This document shows positions 27,421 through 35,421 of a stretch of DNA of 64,000 bases, in pieces. Origin of the DNA: Streptomyces sp. IMTB 2501 (GTDB taxonomy: Bacteria > Actinomycetota > Actinomycetes > Streptomycetales > Streptomycetaceae). The notes under the pieces are model-generated. The model did not search any database, was not told the DNA's origin, and saw nothing but the letters and a program-made list of their open reading frames with translations. Within the stretch, counting starts at the first letter, position 1; every line of letters begins with the position of its first letter. The stretch covers positions 310,001-374,000 of the forward strand of contig NZ_MQUS01000003.1 in NCBI RefSeq assembly GCF_001953885.1, in the 5' to 3' direction. Made by a program: the position numbers and the translations under genes.

Positions 27421-27465
27421 CGCCTCGGGCGCTACGCTGAGCGGTGCAATCCCAGCGCCGAGGCG
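27421..27465 (+). terminator. hairpin downstream of the kinase-receiver operon
   Basis: The left arm CGCCTCGGGCGCT (27421-27433) pairs with AGCGCCGAGGCG (27454-27465) with one bulged G; the loop is 20 bases. Its position twelve bases after the receiver stop makes it a plausible factor-independent terminator, though no U-tract follows. Confidence 0.5.
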
Positions 27466-27539
27466 ATGGTCTGCAGGTCGATGACGGCTGCTGATGAGAG
27501 GCAGGCAGGCTGTGGCGTGACCCGTCGGCAAGGGTGAGC

Positions 27540-28113
27540 GGCCCGGCGTCGGCTTAGTCAGTCGCGGACCACCGGGCGCTGCGCCTTCGGCCGCAGCTCC
27601 TCAACCCGCGCCGACGCCACCTCCAAGCCGAAGGCGCCAGCCATCTCCCGGCAGGTCGGCGGCCCTTGGTCGAGCCGGCCCTGATCGTGCGACGGTCTAA
27701 GAATGCGCTGATAGTGGACACCGACGGCGCTGACCAGGCCAGCCCGTCGGCGCCAGGCCTTGGAACGTGAACCTGGTTGCCCCGCGCGAGCACAGCACAT
27801 CGACCGCTGCCAGGCGGTCGGCCGCTCCTGTCATTACTGCTCGGCCGCGGCAAGCTCGGCTCGAAGGTGGTTTCTTCGCGCAGTTCATCCATCCGATGGC
27901 GAGCGCCGATCTTGTGTTGCTCCAGCAGCGCGACGACCGACGGCGTCCGCGAGCTCCACGGCTTGCCTTACCACGGTGACACGGCCACGCCAAATCGCGG
28001 ATTCTCCGGATTCTGGTCTTGCTCGCCAGTAGTTGTCAGCGCGGCTTTGCTGCGTGGTGGGCGGGAGGAAGAAACGTCCGCTGCGTTGGCAGTGCTTAGC
28101 TCGGAGACACTCG
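27540..28113 (-). pseudogene. gene-poor stretch with a probably decayed leftward reading frame
   Basis: No intact gene is visible in this part of the 700-base gap before the excisionase gene. On the minus strand, protein-like pieces appear in different frames: AVELADAVGR near 27990, IGARHRMDELREE near 27885-27915 and CREMAGAFGL followed by RVEELRPKAQR near 27560-27650. Such pieces shared between frames suggest a small protein broken by frameshifts, possibly a transposase-associated HTH protein. I cannot name the parent family. Confidence 0.3.
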
Positions 28114-28392
28114 ATGCGTAACCAGCCCAAGCCTGAGGTAAAAGCTGCGTTCCTGAACGTTCAGAACGCCGCACGGTACATGGGTATCTCGGTGAACACC
28201 CTCTACGTCTGGCGGCACCGCCGGCAAGGGCCGCCCAGCTTCCGGATGGGGCCCGGTGGGAGGGTCATGTACCGCCGGGACCTGCTCGATGCGTGGCTCA
28301 ACGAGCAGCAGCATGCGGACTCGCGGTCGAACCCGGCTCTCAACCCGCTGAACAAGGCGCCGCAACAGCGCGAACGACGTCGGGCTGCTTGA
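28114..28392 (+). CDS. xis: excisionase-like helix-turn-helix protein (MerR/Xis type)
   Basis: 92 residues; ATG at 28114 with GGAG eight bases upstream. The block AARYMGISVNTLYVWRHRRQ followed by PPSFRMGPGGRVMYRR is the winged HTH_17/excisionase fold common beside actinobacterial ICE integrases, where it directs excision by binding the att region. The C-terminal 30 residues are low-complexity and charged. It lies 127 bases before the integrase on the same strand, the standard xis-int order of Streptomyces ICEs, so the two are probably cotranscribed. Confidence 0.85.
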   Translation: MRNQPKPEVKAAFLNVQNAARYMGISVNTLYVWRHRRQGPPSFRMGPGGRVMYRRDLLDAWLNEQQHADSRSNPALNPLNKAPQQRERRRAA

Positions 28393-28519
28393 CCTGGCAG
28401 GACGGCTCCGAGGACTTCGGCAGCACTCGGAATTTCATGCACACGGAAGTCGTCTGTGTGTCTGATCGCGGCGCAGCTCGCGCCGACAGAACCGCGCCCA
28501 GGTCAAGGAGAAGATGCGC

Positions 28520-29773
28520 ATGGCGGGTTACATAGAGGACCGATGGCTCAAGAAGCGGCCGAACAATGAGACGGGCAAGCGCGATCGCACCGCACTGTGG
28601 GGCAAGTGCACGCGCTACCGAGTGAAGGGGATACCGGGCGTCCGTGACCGTTCGTTCGACACGGTCGCGGACGCCAAGGCCTGGCTGGCCGAGGCACAGA
28701 CCGACGCACGTCGAGGGGATTTCGTCGACGCGCGAGACGGCGCGATCACCCTTCGAGACTACGTCGAGAAGCACTGGTGGCCGTCCCAGGTGCATCCCGC
28801 TCAGACGCTGGAAAGCATGAGGCACCGGATCTGGGGGCAGGTCCTGCCGCAGCTCGGAGACGTGGCGCTCAGGGACATCGGCGTCGCGGAGCTTCGCAAG
28901 TGGTCGGCCGATGTACAGAGGGCGGTAGCGTCGAGCACGGCCTATGTCGCGTGGGTGTACCTCAAGGCGATCATGCAGGCCGCGGTCGAGGACAAGCGGC
29001 TGTACCGAAACCCGTGCAAGGGCAACAGCTCGATCAAGCCGCCGAAGAAGCCGGAGCGTAAGGCTCGCGCCTGGGAGCAGGATCGTGTCGACGCCGTACG
29101 GGTGGCGCTGGCCGACCGCTACCGGATCGCGCTCGACCTCGGCGTCGGATGCGGACTCCGACAGGGTGAGGTGTTCGGCTTCAGCCCCGGTGATGTTCAG
29201 GGCGACTTCATGCACGTAGAGCGGCAGATCCTCATGTACAAGTCGCGGCTGTACTTCGGCCCACCCAAAGGCGGCAAAGAGCGGGACGTGCCTCTGCCGA
29301 AGGTGCTCGCCAAGCGGCTCCTCACCCACCAGGAGCGCTTCGAACCGATCAACGTCACCCTGCCGTGGCTGGACCCCGAGGAGCCCGACCTCGTACGCGA
29401 GGACCGGCGTAAGGTGACCGTCCCGCTGCTCGTGTACACCGGGCGGCGCGGCGCGATCAACCGCACCACCTGGAACACCAAGGCGTGGAAGCCCGCGCTC
29501 GCTGACGTGGGAGTGATCCCGCCCCTGCCCGAGCGGCAGCCGGGCGAGAAGCCGTCGCGTGTATGGGAGCCGAGTCGTGAGCACGGCTTCCACGTCTTGC
29601 GCCACACCTACGCCTCGGTGATGCTCGAAGCCGGTGAGTCGATCGTCTCGCTCGCGAAGTGGCTGGGGCACTCCGACCCGGCGTTCACGCTCCGGACGTA
29701 CACGCACTTCATGCCGCAGGCCGGCGCGCGGGGACTGTCCGCCATCGAGGCGTGGTTCACGGACATCGGCTGA
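28520..29773 (+). CDS. int: site-specific tyrosine integrase of the ICE
   Basis: 417 residues from the ATG at 28520, which is nine bases from AAGGAG; the ATG at 28514 is only three bases from it and adds two residues. An N-terminal arm-binding region and a core-binding SAM-like domain (about 70-160) precede the catalytic domain with Arg in CGLRQGEVFG, HVLRHTYASVML with His and Arg, LGHSD and the nucleophile Tyr in RTYTHF. It would recombine attP with the chromosomal attB. The rnpB-like sequence starts 86 bases after its stop, and 20-bp repeats that could be arm sites lie on both sides of that sequence. A truncated close homologue occurs at 59724-60077. Confidence 0.95.
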   Translation: MAGYIEDRWLKKRPNNETGKRDRTALWGKCTRYRVKGIPGVRDRSFDTVADAKAWLAEAQTDARRGDFVDARDGAITLRDYVEKHWWPSQVHPAQTLESMRHRIWGQVLPQLGDVALRDIGVAELRKWSADVQRAVASSTAYVAWVYLKAIMQAAVEDKRLYRNPCKGNSSIKPPKKPERKARAWEQDRVDAVRVALADRYRIALDLGVGCGLRQGEVFGFSPGDVQGDFMHVERQILMYKSRLYFGPPKGGKERDVPLPKVLAKRLLTHQERFEPINVTLPWLDPEEPDLVREDRRKVTVPLLVYTGRRGAINRTTWNTKAWKPALADVGVIPPLPERQPGEKPSRVWEPSREHGFHVLRHTYASVMLEAGESIVSLAKWLGHSDPAFTLRTYTHFMPQAGARGLSAIEAWFTDIG

Positions 29774-29791
29774 AAGTCCCTGAGAAGTCCC
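29772..29791 (+). repeat. 20-bp repeat GAAAGTCCCTGA..., copy 1 (putative integrase arm site)
   Basis: GAAAGTCCCTGAGAAGTCCC overlaps the integrase stop codon. Each copy is itself two tandem GA(A/G)AGTCCC half-units. Related copies are at 29981-30000 (same strand) and at 60113-60132 and 60145-60164 (opposite strand). Tandem short units beside an integrase gene are typical arm-type binding sites. Confidence 0.55.
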
Positions 29792-29859
29792 AGAGGGCTG
29801 GGCCAGCCGCCGGATGTCCGTAAACATGCAGGTCAGAGCGTGATCGCTCTCTGAGCGGA

Positions 29860-29892
29860 ACAGAACCCGGCGTACAGCCCGACTCATCTGCC
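29860..29892 (+). other. rnpB: 3' end of RNase P RNA (rnpB), probable ICE attachment site attR
   Basis: The sequence ACAGAACCCGGCGTACAG starting at 29860 and the following CCCGACTCATCTGCC match my memory of the conserved 3' terminal segment (CR-V and the closing helix strand) of Streptomyces and other type A RNase P RNAs. E. coli ends ACAGAACCCGGCTTATCGG. No upstream part of rnpB precedes it. The simplest reading is that the ICE integrated into the 3' end of rnpB, restored that gene at its left end (outside the window) and displaced this fragment to the right end next to int. Confidence 0.7.
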
Positions 29893-29911
29893 GCTACCTG
29901 CGATTTTACCT

Positions 29912-29949
29912 CGGAAAGGGCCTCTCACCTGCAGCGGAGGCCCTTTCCG
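29912..29949 (+). terminator. strong hairpin terminator after the rnpB fragment
   Basis: A perfect 13-bp stem, CGGAAAGGGCCTC (29912-29924) with its complement at 29937-29949, has a 12-base loop and is followed by GTCTTT. It is placed 20 bases after the end of the rnpB-like sequence and could be the original rnpB terminator left with the displaced 3' end; it also ends int transcription. Confidence 0.8.
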
Positions 29950-29980
29950 GTCTTTCGGAGGCTTGCCGCGTCAGGTGGCG

Positions 29981-30000
29981 GAAAGTCCCTGAAAAGTCCC
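29981..30000 (+). repeat. 20-bp repeat GAAAGTCCCTGA..., copy 2
   Basis: GAAAGTCCCTGAAAAGTCCC differs from copy 1 by one base. The similarity to copy 3 on the opposite strand extends through TGGCGC just downstream. It lies outside the rnpB-like attR sequence, so it cannot simply be an arm site of the present ICE and may mark a second element. Confidence 0.5.
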
Positions 30001-30281
30001 TGGCGCACAGGGGTGGAGGATGCCTCTGAGCTGGCTTGGATCCATCAGACGGGATGTGTCGTCCGTGCTGGCGTGGGCCCGGGACGCCAAGTCGCAGAGC
30101 CGCGCCAGGCTCGTGATGCTTCCGGTGGACAACCGGTGGACAGCTGTGCGTGATGCCTCGTCAGGGGGGCGTACTCGGCGCCGGATGGCGAAGACCTCGA
30201 CCCCTGCGTTCATCCGGGCGCGGCGCCCGGGGCGCCTTCTCGCCGCGGAGGATGGCATGTCTTCCGGGCTAATCTGGCTTC
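30001..30281. other. 281-base region with a leaderless promoter at its right end
   Basis: I see no gene in this gap. At its right end TAATCT (30270-30275) lies six bases before the GTG of the next gene, the spacing of a -10 element for a leaderless Streptomyces mRNA. No convincing -35 is visible. Confidence 0.45.
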
Positions 30282-30785
30282 GTGACGCAGCGAGTGAGCA
30301 CGGTTGTGCTGATGTGTGGCCTTCCGGGAGCGGGCAAGACCACCTACGCGATGGAGCTGGTGCGACGTGGTTATGTTCGACTCTCGATCGACGAGGCGGT
30401 CTGGCAGCGACTCGGGCAGCGCGACGCCGGCCTGGTGCTGGAGGCGGATGCGTTCGACCAGCTCAAGGAGGAGGTTCGCCGCGAGCAGCGGCATGAGTTG
30501 GTCGAGCTGATGGTGGCAGGACGCGATGTGGTGGTGGACTACAGCTTCTGGAGTCGCGCGGCACGCGACGATTACAAGGCGTTGATTGCGAACCACGGAT
30601 GCCGTTGGGAGCTGGTGCACCTCAAAGCCGACCGGACGACGTTGGAGCATCGCCTCCAGCTACGGAACGGAGAGGAGGGTGCCAACTCCGTCACCGTGGA
30701 CGAGGCGCTGTTCAGCCGCTACTTGGCCAACTTCGAGGAACCGAATGGAGAGGGCGAGCAGGTCGTCATGCAGTCCTCCACCTGA
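30282..30785 (+). CDS. small P-loop ATPase/kinase (zeta-toxin or polynucleotide-kinase type)
   Basis: 167 residues from a GTG at 30282 that is probably leaderless. The Walker A motif GLPGAGKTTYA is at about residues 13-23, RLSIDEAVW follows, and VVDYSFWSRAARDDYK forms the Walker B and lid region. It belongs to the AAA_33/zeta-type small kinases that phosphorylate diverse small molecules or nucleic acid ends. Its substrate is not predictable. It stands alone between the ICE end and the phosphonate cluster, is transcribed towards the cluster, and may be unrelated to it. Confidence 0.75.
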   Translation: MTQRVSTVVLMCGLPGAGKTTYAMELVRRGYVRLSIDEAVWQRLGQRDAGLVLEADAFDQLKEEVRREQRHELVELMVAGRDVVVDYSFWSRAARDDYKALIANHGCRWELVHLKADRTTLEHRLQLRNGEEGANSVTVDEALFSRYLANFEEPNGEGEQVVMQSST

Positions 30786-30974
30786 TCCGAAGGCGTTCGG
30801 TGGGTAGGGATGCCTATCCAGCAGATGTCTTCCCCGCTGCGGATGAGGCGTGTTCGCGACGAGGACGTCGGAGGTCTCGATCTCCTGCCGACTGCAGGCC
30901 GAGACCTGCCCAGTCCGCATCAGCTGCTGGGCGAGAAACCCAAGACGTTCACCGGTGTCCGGGTAGCTCCCCGA

Positions 30975-31811
30975 TCATCGGCCCATGGGTACGGAATCAG
31001 TTCTTGCGCGCTCTTTCCGCGACCGCCAGGCGAAGACCATGAACAGCTCTGTCCCTTCGTATTCAGGAGCTTGTCTGATCTCGATGTCCATTCCGTGACG
31101 AGTGAGCAGTTCGCTGATCGTCATGAGGCGGCCTTCCCGGTCTGAGACCTCGACGACAACCTGATCGATGTTCGGCCACAGGGCTTCGCCGACACCGCGC
31201 AGGACTTCCAGCTCCGCCCCTTCGACGTCCACTTTCAGCAGGTCTATGCGGTCCACGCCGTGGACGGTCGCGACGTCGGCGAGCCGCTGGACGCGCACTG
31301 GGAACTTCTGTTGCTTGAACTTTCCCTCAAGGAGCCTCGTTGCGGAGTCCACCAGGACCGCCCGCCGCGCCGGCTCGGCAATGTGCGTCGCCTTGTTCTC
31401 GATGAATGATCTCACCAGGGCCCGATCGGCGTCGGGGTCGGCGTCGAAGCCCGACATCATCGTGTACCCGGGGTAGAAGGAGAACTCCCTGCCTTCGGTC
31501 TGTTCGCCGAGAGCGACCCGGAAGAGCGAGATGTTCTTCAGGGCCCGCAGATTCTCCTCCAGCGCCTCGTAGACCGCGGGCGCGGGTTCGAAGGCGAAAA
31601 TCTGAGAATCCGGCCAGCGATCGGCGGCGTACAGCGAGAACAGCCCGATGTTCGCACCCACGTCGAAGATCACGGGCTGCTCGGTCGTCAGTTCGCGCCC
31701 CATCTGGTAAGTCTGATCGAGGAAGATCTCCTGGTACAGGTAGTCCGTCTCACGTCGGTTGACACTTGCTACCGACCAGCCGTTCGGCAGCTCCCGATAG
31801 GTCAAAGCCAC
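30975..31811 (-). CDS. FkbM family SAM-dependent methyltransferase
   Basis: 278 residues, GTG at 31811 with GGGAG nine bases upstream. The SAM site is IFDVGANIGLFSLYAA (about residues 47-62); the FkbM signature LLKVDVEGAELEVLRG is near residues 190-205. FkbM enzymes O-methylate hydroxyl groups on natural products or glycans. It is the last gene of the leftward operon that starts with the homocitrate-synthase-type gene at 37553, 19 bases after the aldo-keto reductase. It may O-methylate the phosphonate or a hydroxyl on the product; this is inference. Confidence 0.85.
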   Translation of the reverse strand: MALTYRELPNGWSVASVNRRETDYLYQEIFLDQTYQMGRELTTEQPVIFDVGANIGLFSLYAADRWPDSQIFAFEPAPAVYEALEENLRALKNISLFRVALGEQTEGREFSFYPGYTMMSGFDADPDADRALVRSFIENKATHIAEPARRAVLVDSATRLLEGKFKQQKFPVRVQRLADVATVHGVDRIDLLKVDVEGAELEVLRGVGEALWPNIDQVVVEVSDREGRLMTISELLTRHGMDIEIRQAPEYEGTELFMVFAWRSRKERARTDSVPMGR

Positions 31812-31830
31812 GGTATTGGTCTCCCAGTCG

Positions 31831-32904
31831 TTAGTCGGTTTGTCCGAATGCCGAAGTGCGTAGATCTCGGTGACGCGGATGCGCGTCAGGCCCTGCCGAT
31901 GCGACGGTGCTTCGCGTGCTCGACGCCGGTGTCAGGCGAGGATCGGTGATGATCTGTCCCTCGAAGATCTTGTCGATTTCCCTGAGCATGTCCTCCGGCA
32001 GGCGCACGCCCGAGGCTCGGGCGTTTTCCCGTATCTGGTCCGGTCGGCTCGCTCCGACGACGGCAGCGGCGACCCCGGGGTGCTGTAGCGTCCACGCGAT
32101 CGCGAACTGGGCCGGTGACAGCCCCACCTCCTTGGCGAGGGATCCGAGCCGTTCCACCCGGGTGAGGATTTCGTCGGCCAGCAGATTGCTGATGTAGCCC
32201 GATCCTTCGGCATGGGCAGCACGTGACCCCGCCGGGACCGGGCGCCCCGGCCGGTACTTGCCGCTGAGAACCCCTTGTGCGATCGGTGACCACACGATTT
32301 GGCCGATCCCTTCGCGCATGCACAGCGGGAGGACCTCCGTCTCCACCACCCGCCAGATCATGTTGTACTGGGGCTGGTTGGAGATGATGCGGTGCAGACC
32401 CATGGCATCCGCGATCTCCAGAGCGCGCTCGATCTGTTCGGCGCGCCACTCGGAGACGCCGATGTACAGCACCTTGCCCTGCCGCACAAGGTCGTCGAAG
32501 GCCTGGAGGGTCTCCTCAAGCGGCGTGTCGGGGTCGAAACGGTGCGCCTGGTAGAGATCGATGTAGTCGGTCCGCAGCCGACGCAGCGAGGCATGCGCTG
32601 ATTCCATGATGTGCTTGCGCGAAAGACCACGATCGTTGGCGCCCGGCCCCGTCGGCCAGAAGACCTTCGTGGAGATCTCCACCGATTCCCGGCGAAGACC
32701 GAACAGGGCGTCGCCGAGCCCCTGTTCGGCCTTGGTCATGGCGTAGACATCGGCCGTGTCGAAAGTGGTGATGCCCTCGTCCAGAGCGGCCCGGATGCAG
32801 GAGCGAGCCGTATCCTGATCGATCTGCGCGCCATGTGTGAGCCAGTTTCCGTAGGCGATCTCGCTGATTCTCAATCCGCTGCCGCCGAGCCGCACGTAGT
32901 CCAT
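31831..32904 (-). CDS. aldo-keto reductase
   Basis: 357 residues from the ATG at 32904. The AKR barrel is clear: catalytic Asp and Tyr in FDTADVYAMTKAE, Lys in EISTKVFW and His in LYQAHRFD, plus VSEWRAEQIERAL and the NADPH-binding VVGASRPDQI near the end. It is closest in feel to the YghZ/Kv-beta-like group. The C-terminal 35 residues after TDPRL are not part of the barrel. It probably reduces an aldehyde or ketone intermediate in the pathway, possibly the aldehyde produced by the GAPDH-like enzyme encoded immediately upstream, 55 bases away. Confidence 0.85.
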   Translation of the reverse strand: MDYVRLGGSGLRISEIAYGNWLTHGAQIDQDTARSCIRAALDEGITTFDTADVYAMTKAEQGLGDALFGLRRESVEISTKVFWPTGPGANDRGLSRKHIMESAHASLRRLRTDYIDLYQAHRFDPDTPLEETLQAFDDLVRQGKVLYIGVSEWRAEQIERALEIADAMGLHRIISNQPQYNMIWRVVETEVLPLCMREGIGQIVWSPIAQGVLSGKYRPGRPVPAGSRAAHAEGSGYISNLLADEILTRVERLGSLAKEVGLSPAQFAIAWTLQHPGVAAAVVGASRPDQIRENARASGVRLPEDMLREIDKIFEGQIITDPRLTPASSTRSTVASAGPDAHPRHRDLRTSAFGQTD

Positions 32905-32959
32905 CGATGATCGGAGGCTCGGCGCCCGCACGGGCCGGGTGCCTCCGTCCCCCCTTCGG

Positions 32960-34426
32960 TCAGGTGGCTGCGTTCTTCCCCACAGGGCCGGCGCCGACGG
33001 TCTCGCCGCGAGCCGGCCCGGCCGTGGTCGCCGCCAGTACGTCGAGTGCCTCGGGGATTGTGATCGCCTCGTTGTCCAGGGCGAGCCAGAGGTCGAGCCT
33101 GTCGGGCGTACCGGTGTCGACCACCTGTACATCAAGGTCGTACCGGTTGTGCCACGGGGTTTTCATCGTCGCCCTGCGGTGTACCTGGTCGATCGTCGAG
33201 CCCTCGTGGATCACATTCAGCCGTGACGCATCCGCGAGCCGGGCCAAGGCGGCCCTTCGACTCAGCTGAGGTGCCAGGGAAATCCGCGCATGGATGACAT
33301 GACCGGCGTCCATCGGCACGGTCAGAGCCAGCGAACTCGCTCGCAGCCCGGGGACGACACTGACGAGATCCTGGGCGTGGTGCGATGGAGTGGGGCCGAG
33401 TACGGCGCCGTTTGTGATCCCCTTGCCGGCCTTGTCCGTGTCGGTGCAGCAGCGGACGACCGTCACATCCACTTCGGCGATGCTCGCCGGGGCGAGCGCC
33501 GCGACCACTCGGGCCAGCGCCGTGGTGTTGCAGCTTGTCAGCCGTACGCTCTGCGCCGAGAGCAGCTCTTCGGAGCTCAGAGCGGGGTGGACCACCGGCC
33601 CGAGCGTGCTGTCGCGCTCTCCGCCGCAGAAGACACTGCGTATGCCGGCTTCGCGGTACAGCGCGGCACGTGCCGCACCGGAACGCGACGGGCCGCAGTC
33701 GATGACGACATCCGCCTGGGTGAGGAGGTCCTCAAGGCGGCCCCGGACGCCGACACCCTGTGTCGGCAGGGTGCGTGCCGTGTCCTCGTCGAAGGCGTAG
33801 TAGGGCACGTCCGGCCGGGCGTGCACGAAGGTGTTCGCGCTGCGCACCACCACCCCGGCAAGCGTGAAGCGGTCGTCCGACATCACCTCGTGGATCACAC
33901 GCTTGCCGATGACACCGGCTCCGAGTACGGCGACTCGGATGTCGCCGCCCCGGGAGGGCTTGGGGGACGCGTCTCGCGCGTGGACGGCGGCATGGGGCCG
34001 GATGCCGTCGGTGAACGCCACCAGCAGGCGGTCCGCGGAGCCGAAGCGGACCACCTGTGGCCAGTCGCCGCCGAGACCACGGTCGAGCATGAATTCATTC
34101 AGCTGCGCCGTGTCCGTGACGGCGGCCGGCAGCACCTCGACTCCGCTCATCGGTCCGCCGACCGAGGACATCTGGCCGGGCAGATCGCAGGAGAGCAGCC
34201 AGCACCGTGTGTGCTGGGCGCTCAGCACGCGCAGGGTCACCGCCGTGGTTCCGACGGTGGTGTGCAACACCCCGTGGTCGCGGAAGGCGTCGACCGGGCC
34301 GTTCGCAGCCGGTCCGCATCTCCCGGCAGCGGGTGCGATGACCAGCGCCTGAAGGTCGGCAGGAGGGTTCTGCACCCCGGCGAGCAGGAGGCCCAGGGCG
34401 CTTCGGACCGGGGCGGGGACGGTCAC
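32960..34426 (-). CDS. archaeal-type GAPDH-like oxidoreductase with an N-terminal extension
   Basis: 488 residues; GTG at 34426 overlaps the upstream stop (GTGA). The C-terminal 320 residues align with type II (archaeal) glyceraldehyde-3-phosphate dehydrogenases: VAVLGAGVIGKRVIHEV, catalytic Cys299 in TSCNTTALAR, and PSHHAQDLVSVVP with a following VPMDAGHVIHA. The usual RRAADP phosphate-site block reads RCCTDTD here, so the substrate differs. The N-terminal 160 residues have no motif I know. Enzymes of this fold interconvert acyl-phosphates or thioesters and aldehydes. Placed between an isocitrate-dehydrogenase-type gene and an aldo-keto reductase, and downstream of a kinase-like gene, it probably reduces an activated carboxylate of a phosphonate intermediate. 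Confidence 0.7.
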   Translation of the reverse strand: MTVPAPVRSALGLLLAGVQNPPADLQALVIAPAAGRCGPAANGPVDAFRDHGVLHTTVGTTAVTLRVLSAQHTRCWLLSCDLPGQMSSVGGPMSGVEVLPAAVTDTAQLNEFMLDRGLGGDWPQVVRFGSADRLLVAFTDGIRPHAAVHARDASPKPSRGGDIRVAVLGAGVIGKRVIHEVMSDDRFTLAGVVVRSANTFVHARPDVPYYAFDEDTARTLPTQGVGVRGRLEDLLTQADVVIDCGPSRSGAARAALYREAGIRSVFCGGERDSTLGPVVHPALSSEELLSAQSVRLTSCNTTALARVVAALAPASIAEVDVTVVRCCTDTDKAGKGITNGAVLGPTPSHHAQDLVSVVPGLRASSLALTVPMDAGHVIHARISLAPQLSRRAALARLADASRLNVIHEGSTIDQVHRRATMKTPWHNRYDLDVQVVDTGTPDRLDLWLALDNEAITIPEALDVLAATTAGPARGETVGAGPVGKNAAT

Positions 34427-35415
34427 GACGCCGCCGCCTCGGCGCACACGAATTCGGTGATCTCCGCGGTCCCCGAGCCGCCGCCGAGGTCGTAGGCGCG
34501 GGGGCCGCCGGTGCGCAGCCGCGTCAGGGCCGTGCGCAGCCTTGCTGCCTCTCGCTCGGCGTTCATGGCGTCGAGCAGGAGGACGATCCCCTCGAAGAAT
34601 GCCGCCGGGTTGACGGTGCCCTTGCCGGCGAGGTCACCCGCGTCGCCGTGGCAGCCCTCGGCGATGTGTATGCCTGGCCCGCTGTCGAGGCTGCCGACCA
34701 CGCCCAGGCTCCCTGCGAGTGCGGCACCGAGGCTGCTGAGGATGTCCCCCACCGTGTGGCTCGTGACCACGACGTCAAGCCGTTCGGGTTCCCGCACCAT
34801 CAGCGCGGCGGCGGTGTCGGAGAGCACGTCTTCGAACTCGATCTCGGGGTAGTCCGCGGCGACCTCCCGCGCGGTCGACAGGAAGAGCCCTTCGGTGAGT
34901 TTGAGGTTGTTCGCCTTGTGGACGAGCGTCACCTTCGCGCGCCGCTCTCGGCGGGCGAGCTCGAAGGCGTATCGGACGATCCGCTCACATCCGCCGCGCG
35001 AGGCGACCTTGACGGCCTGGGCGACATCGGGGCTCGCCATCCACTCGATCGCACCGTAGAGGTCCTCGGTGTTCTCCCGCACCAGGAGCATCGGCGGACG
35101 GTCCTGCCGAATTGGGAGCGGCCGAAGGCATGCGTAGAGGTCGAGTCCGCGCCGGATGTAGTGGTTCCCGCTGCGGATCGTTCCGCCGCTCGGAGTACGG
35201 AACGGGCCCTTGATCGCGAGGCCGTGCGTGCGCAGCGCATCGAGTGTCTCTTGCGGCGCAGTCGTCCCGTGCCGGTGATATGCCGTCAATCCGGCGTCGG
35301 CATCGACCCAGGTGACGGGCAGTCCGAGTGATTCGAGCACCCGGCTTCCGCTTTCGACGAGTTCCGGGCCTACCCCGTCCCCGGCGATCCGCACGATGGT
35401 GATCCGCTCGGTCAT
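34423..35415 (-). CDS. isocitrate/isopropylmalate dehydrogenase family enzyme (FrbB-like role)
   Basis: 330 residues, ATG at 35415. Family blocks are present: IAGDGVGPELVESG near the N-terminus, LLVRENTEDLYGAIEW in the middle and catalytic Lys in LVHKANNLKLTEGLF. The usual NLFGDILSD block is altered to SHTVGDILSSLGAALAG, which suggests an unusual substrate. In FR-900098 biosynthesis an isocitrate-dehydrogenase-type enzyme (FrbB) oxidatively decarboxylates 3-phosphonomethylmalate to 2-oxo-4-phosphonobutyrate. The presence of PEP mutase, a 2-phosphonomethylmalate-synthase-type gene and an aconitase in the same cluster makes that role likely here. It overlaps the next gene by four bases. Confidence 0.8.
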   Translation of the reverse strand: MTERITIVRIAGDGVGPELVESGSRVLESLGLPVTWVDADAGLTAYHRHGTTAPQETLDALRTHGLAIKGPFRTPSGGTIRSGNHYIRRGLDLYACLRPLPIRQDRPPMLLVRENTEDLYGAIEWMASPDVAQAVKVASRGGCERIVRYAFELARRERRAKVTLVHKANNLKLTEGLFLSTAREVAADYPEIEFEDVLSDTAAALMVREPERLDVVVTSHTVGDILSSLGAALAGSLGVVGSLDSGPGIHIAEGCHGDAGDLAGKGTVNPAAFFEGIVLLLDAMNAEREAARLRTALTRLRTGGPRAYDLGGGSGTAEITEFVCAEAAAS

Positions 35416-35421
35416 CGCGGA

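Noticed and set aside
29981..30006. Second attachment site at this repeat
   Set aside because: It lacks the rnpB-like core, so I treat it as an arm-type repeat and not as an att core.
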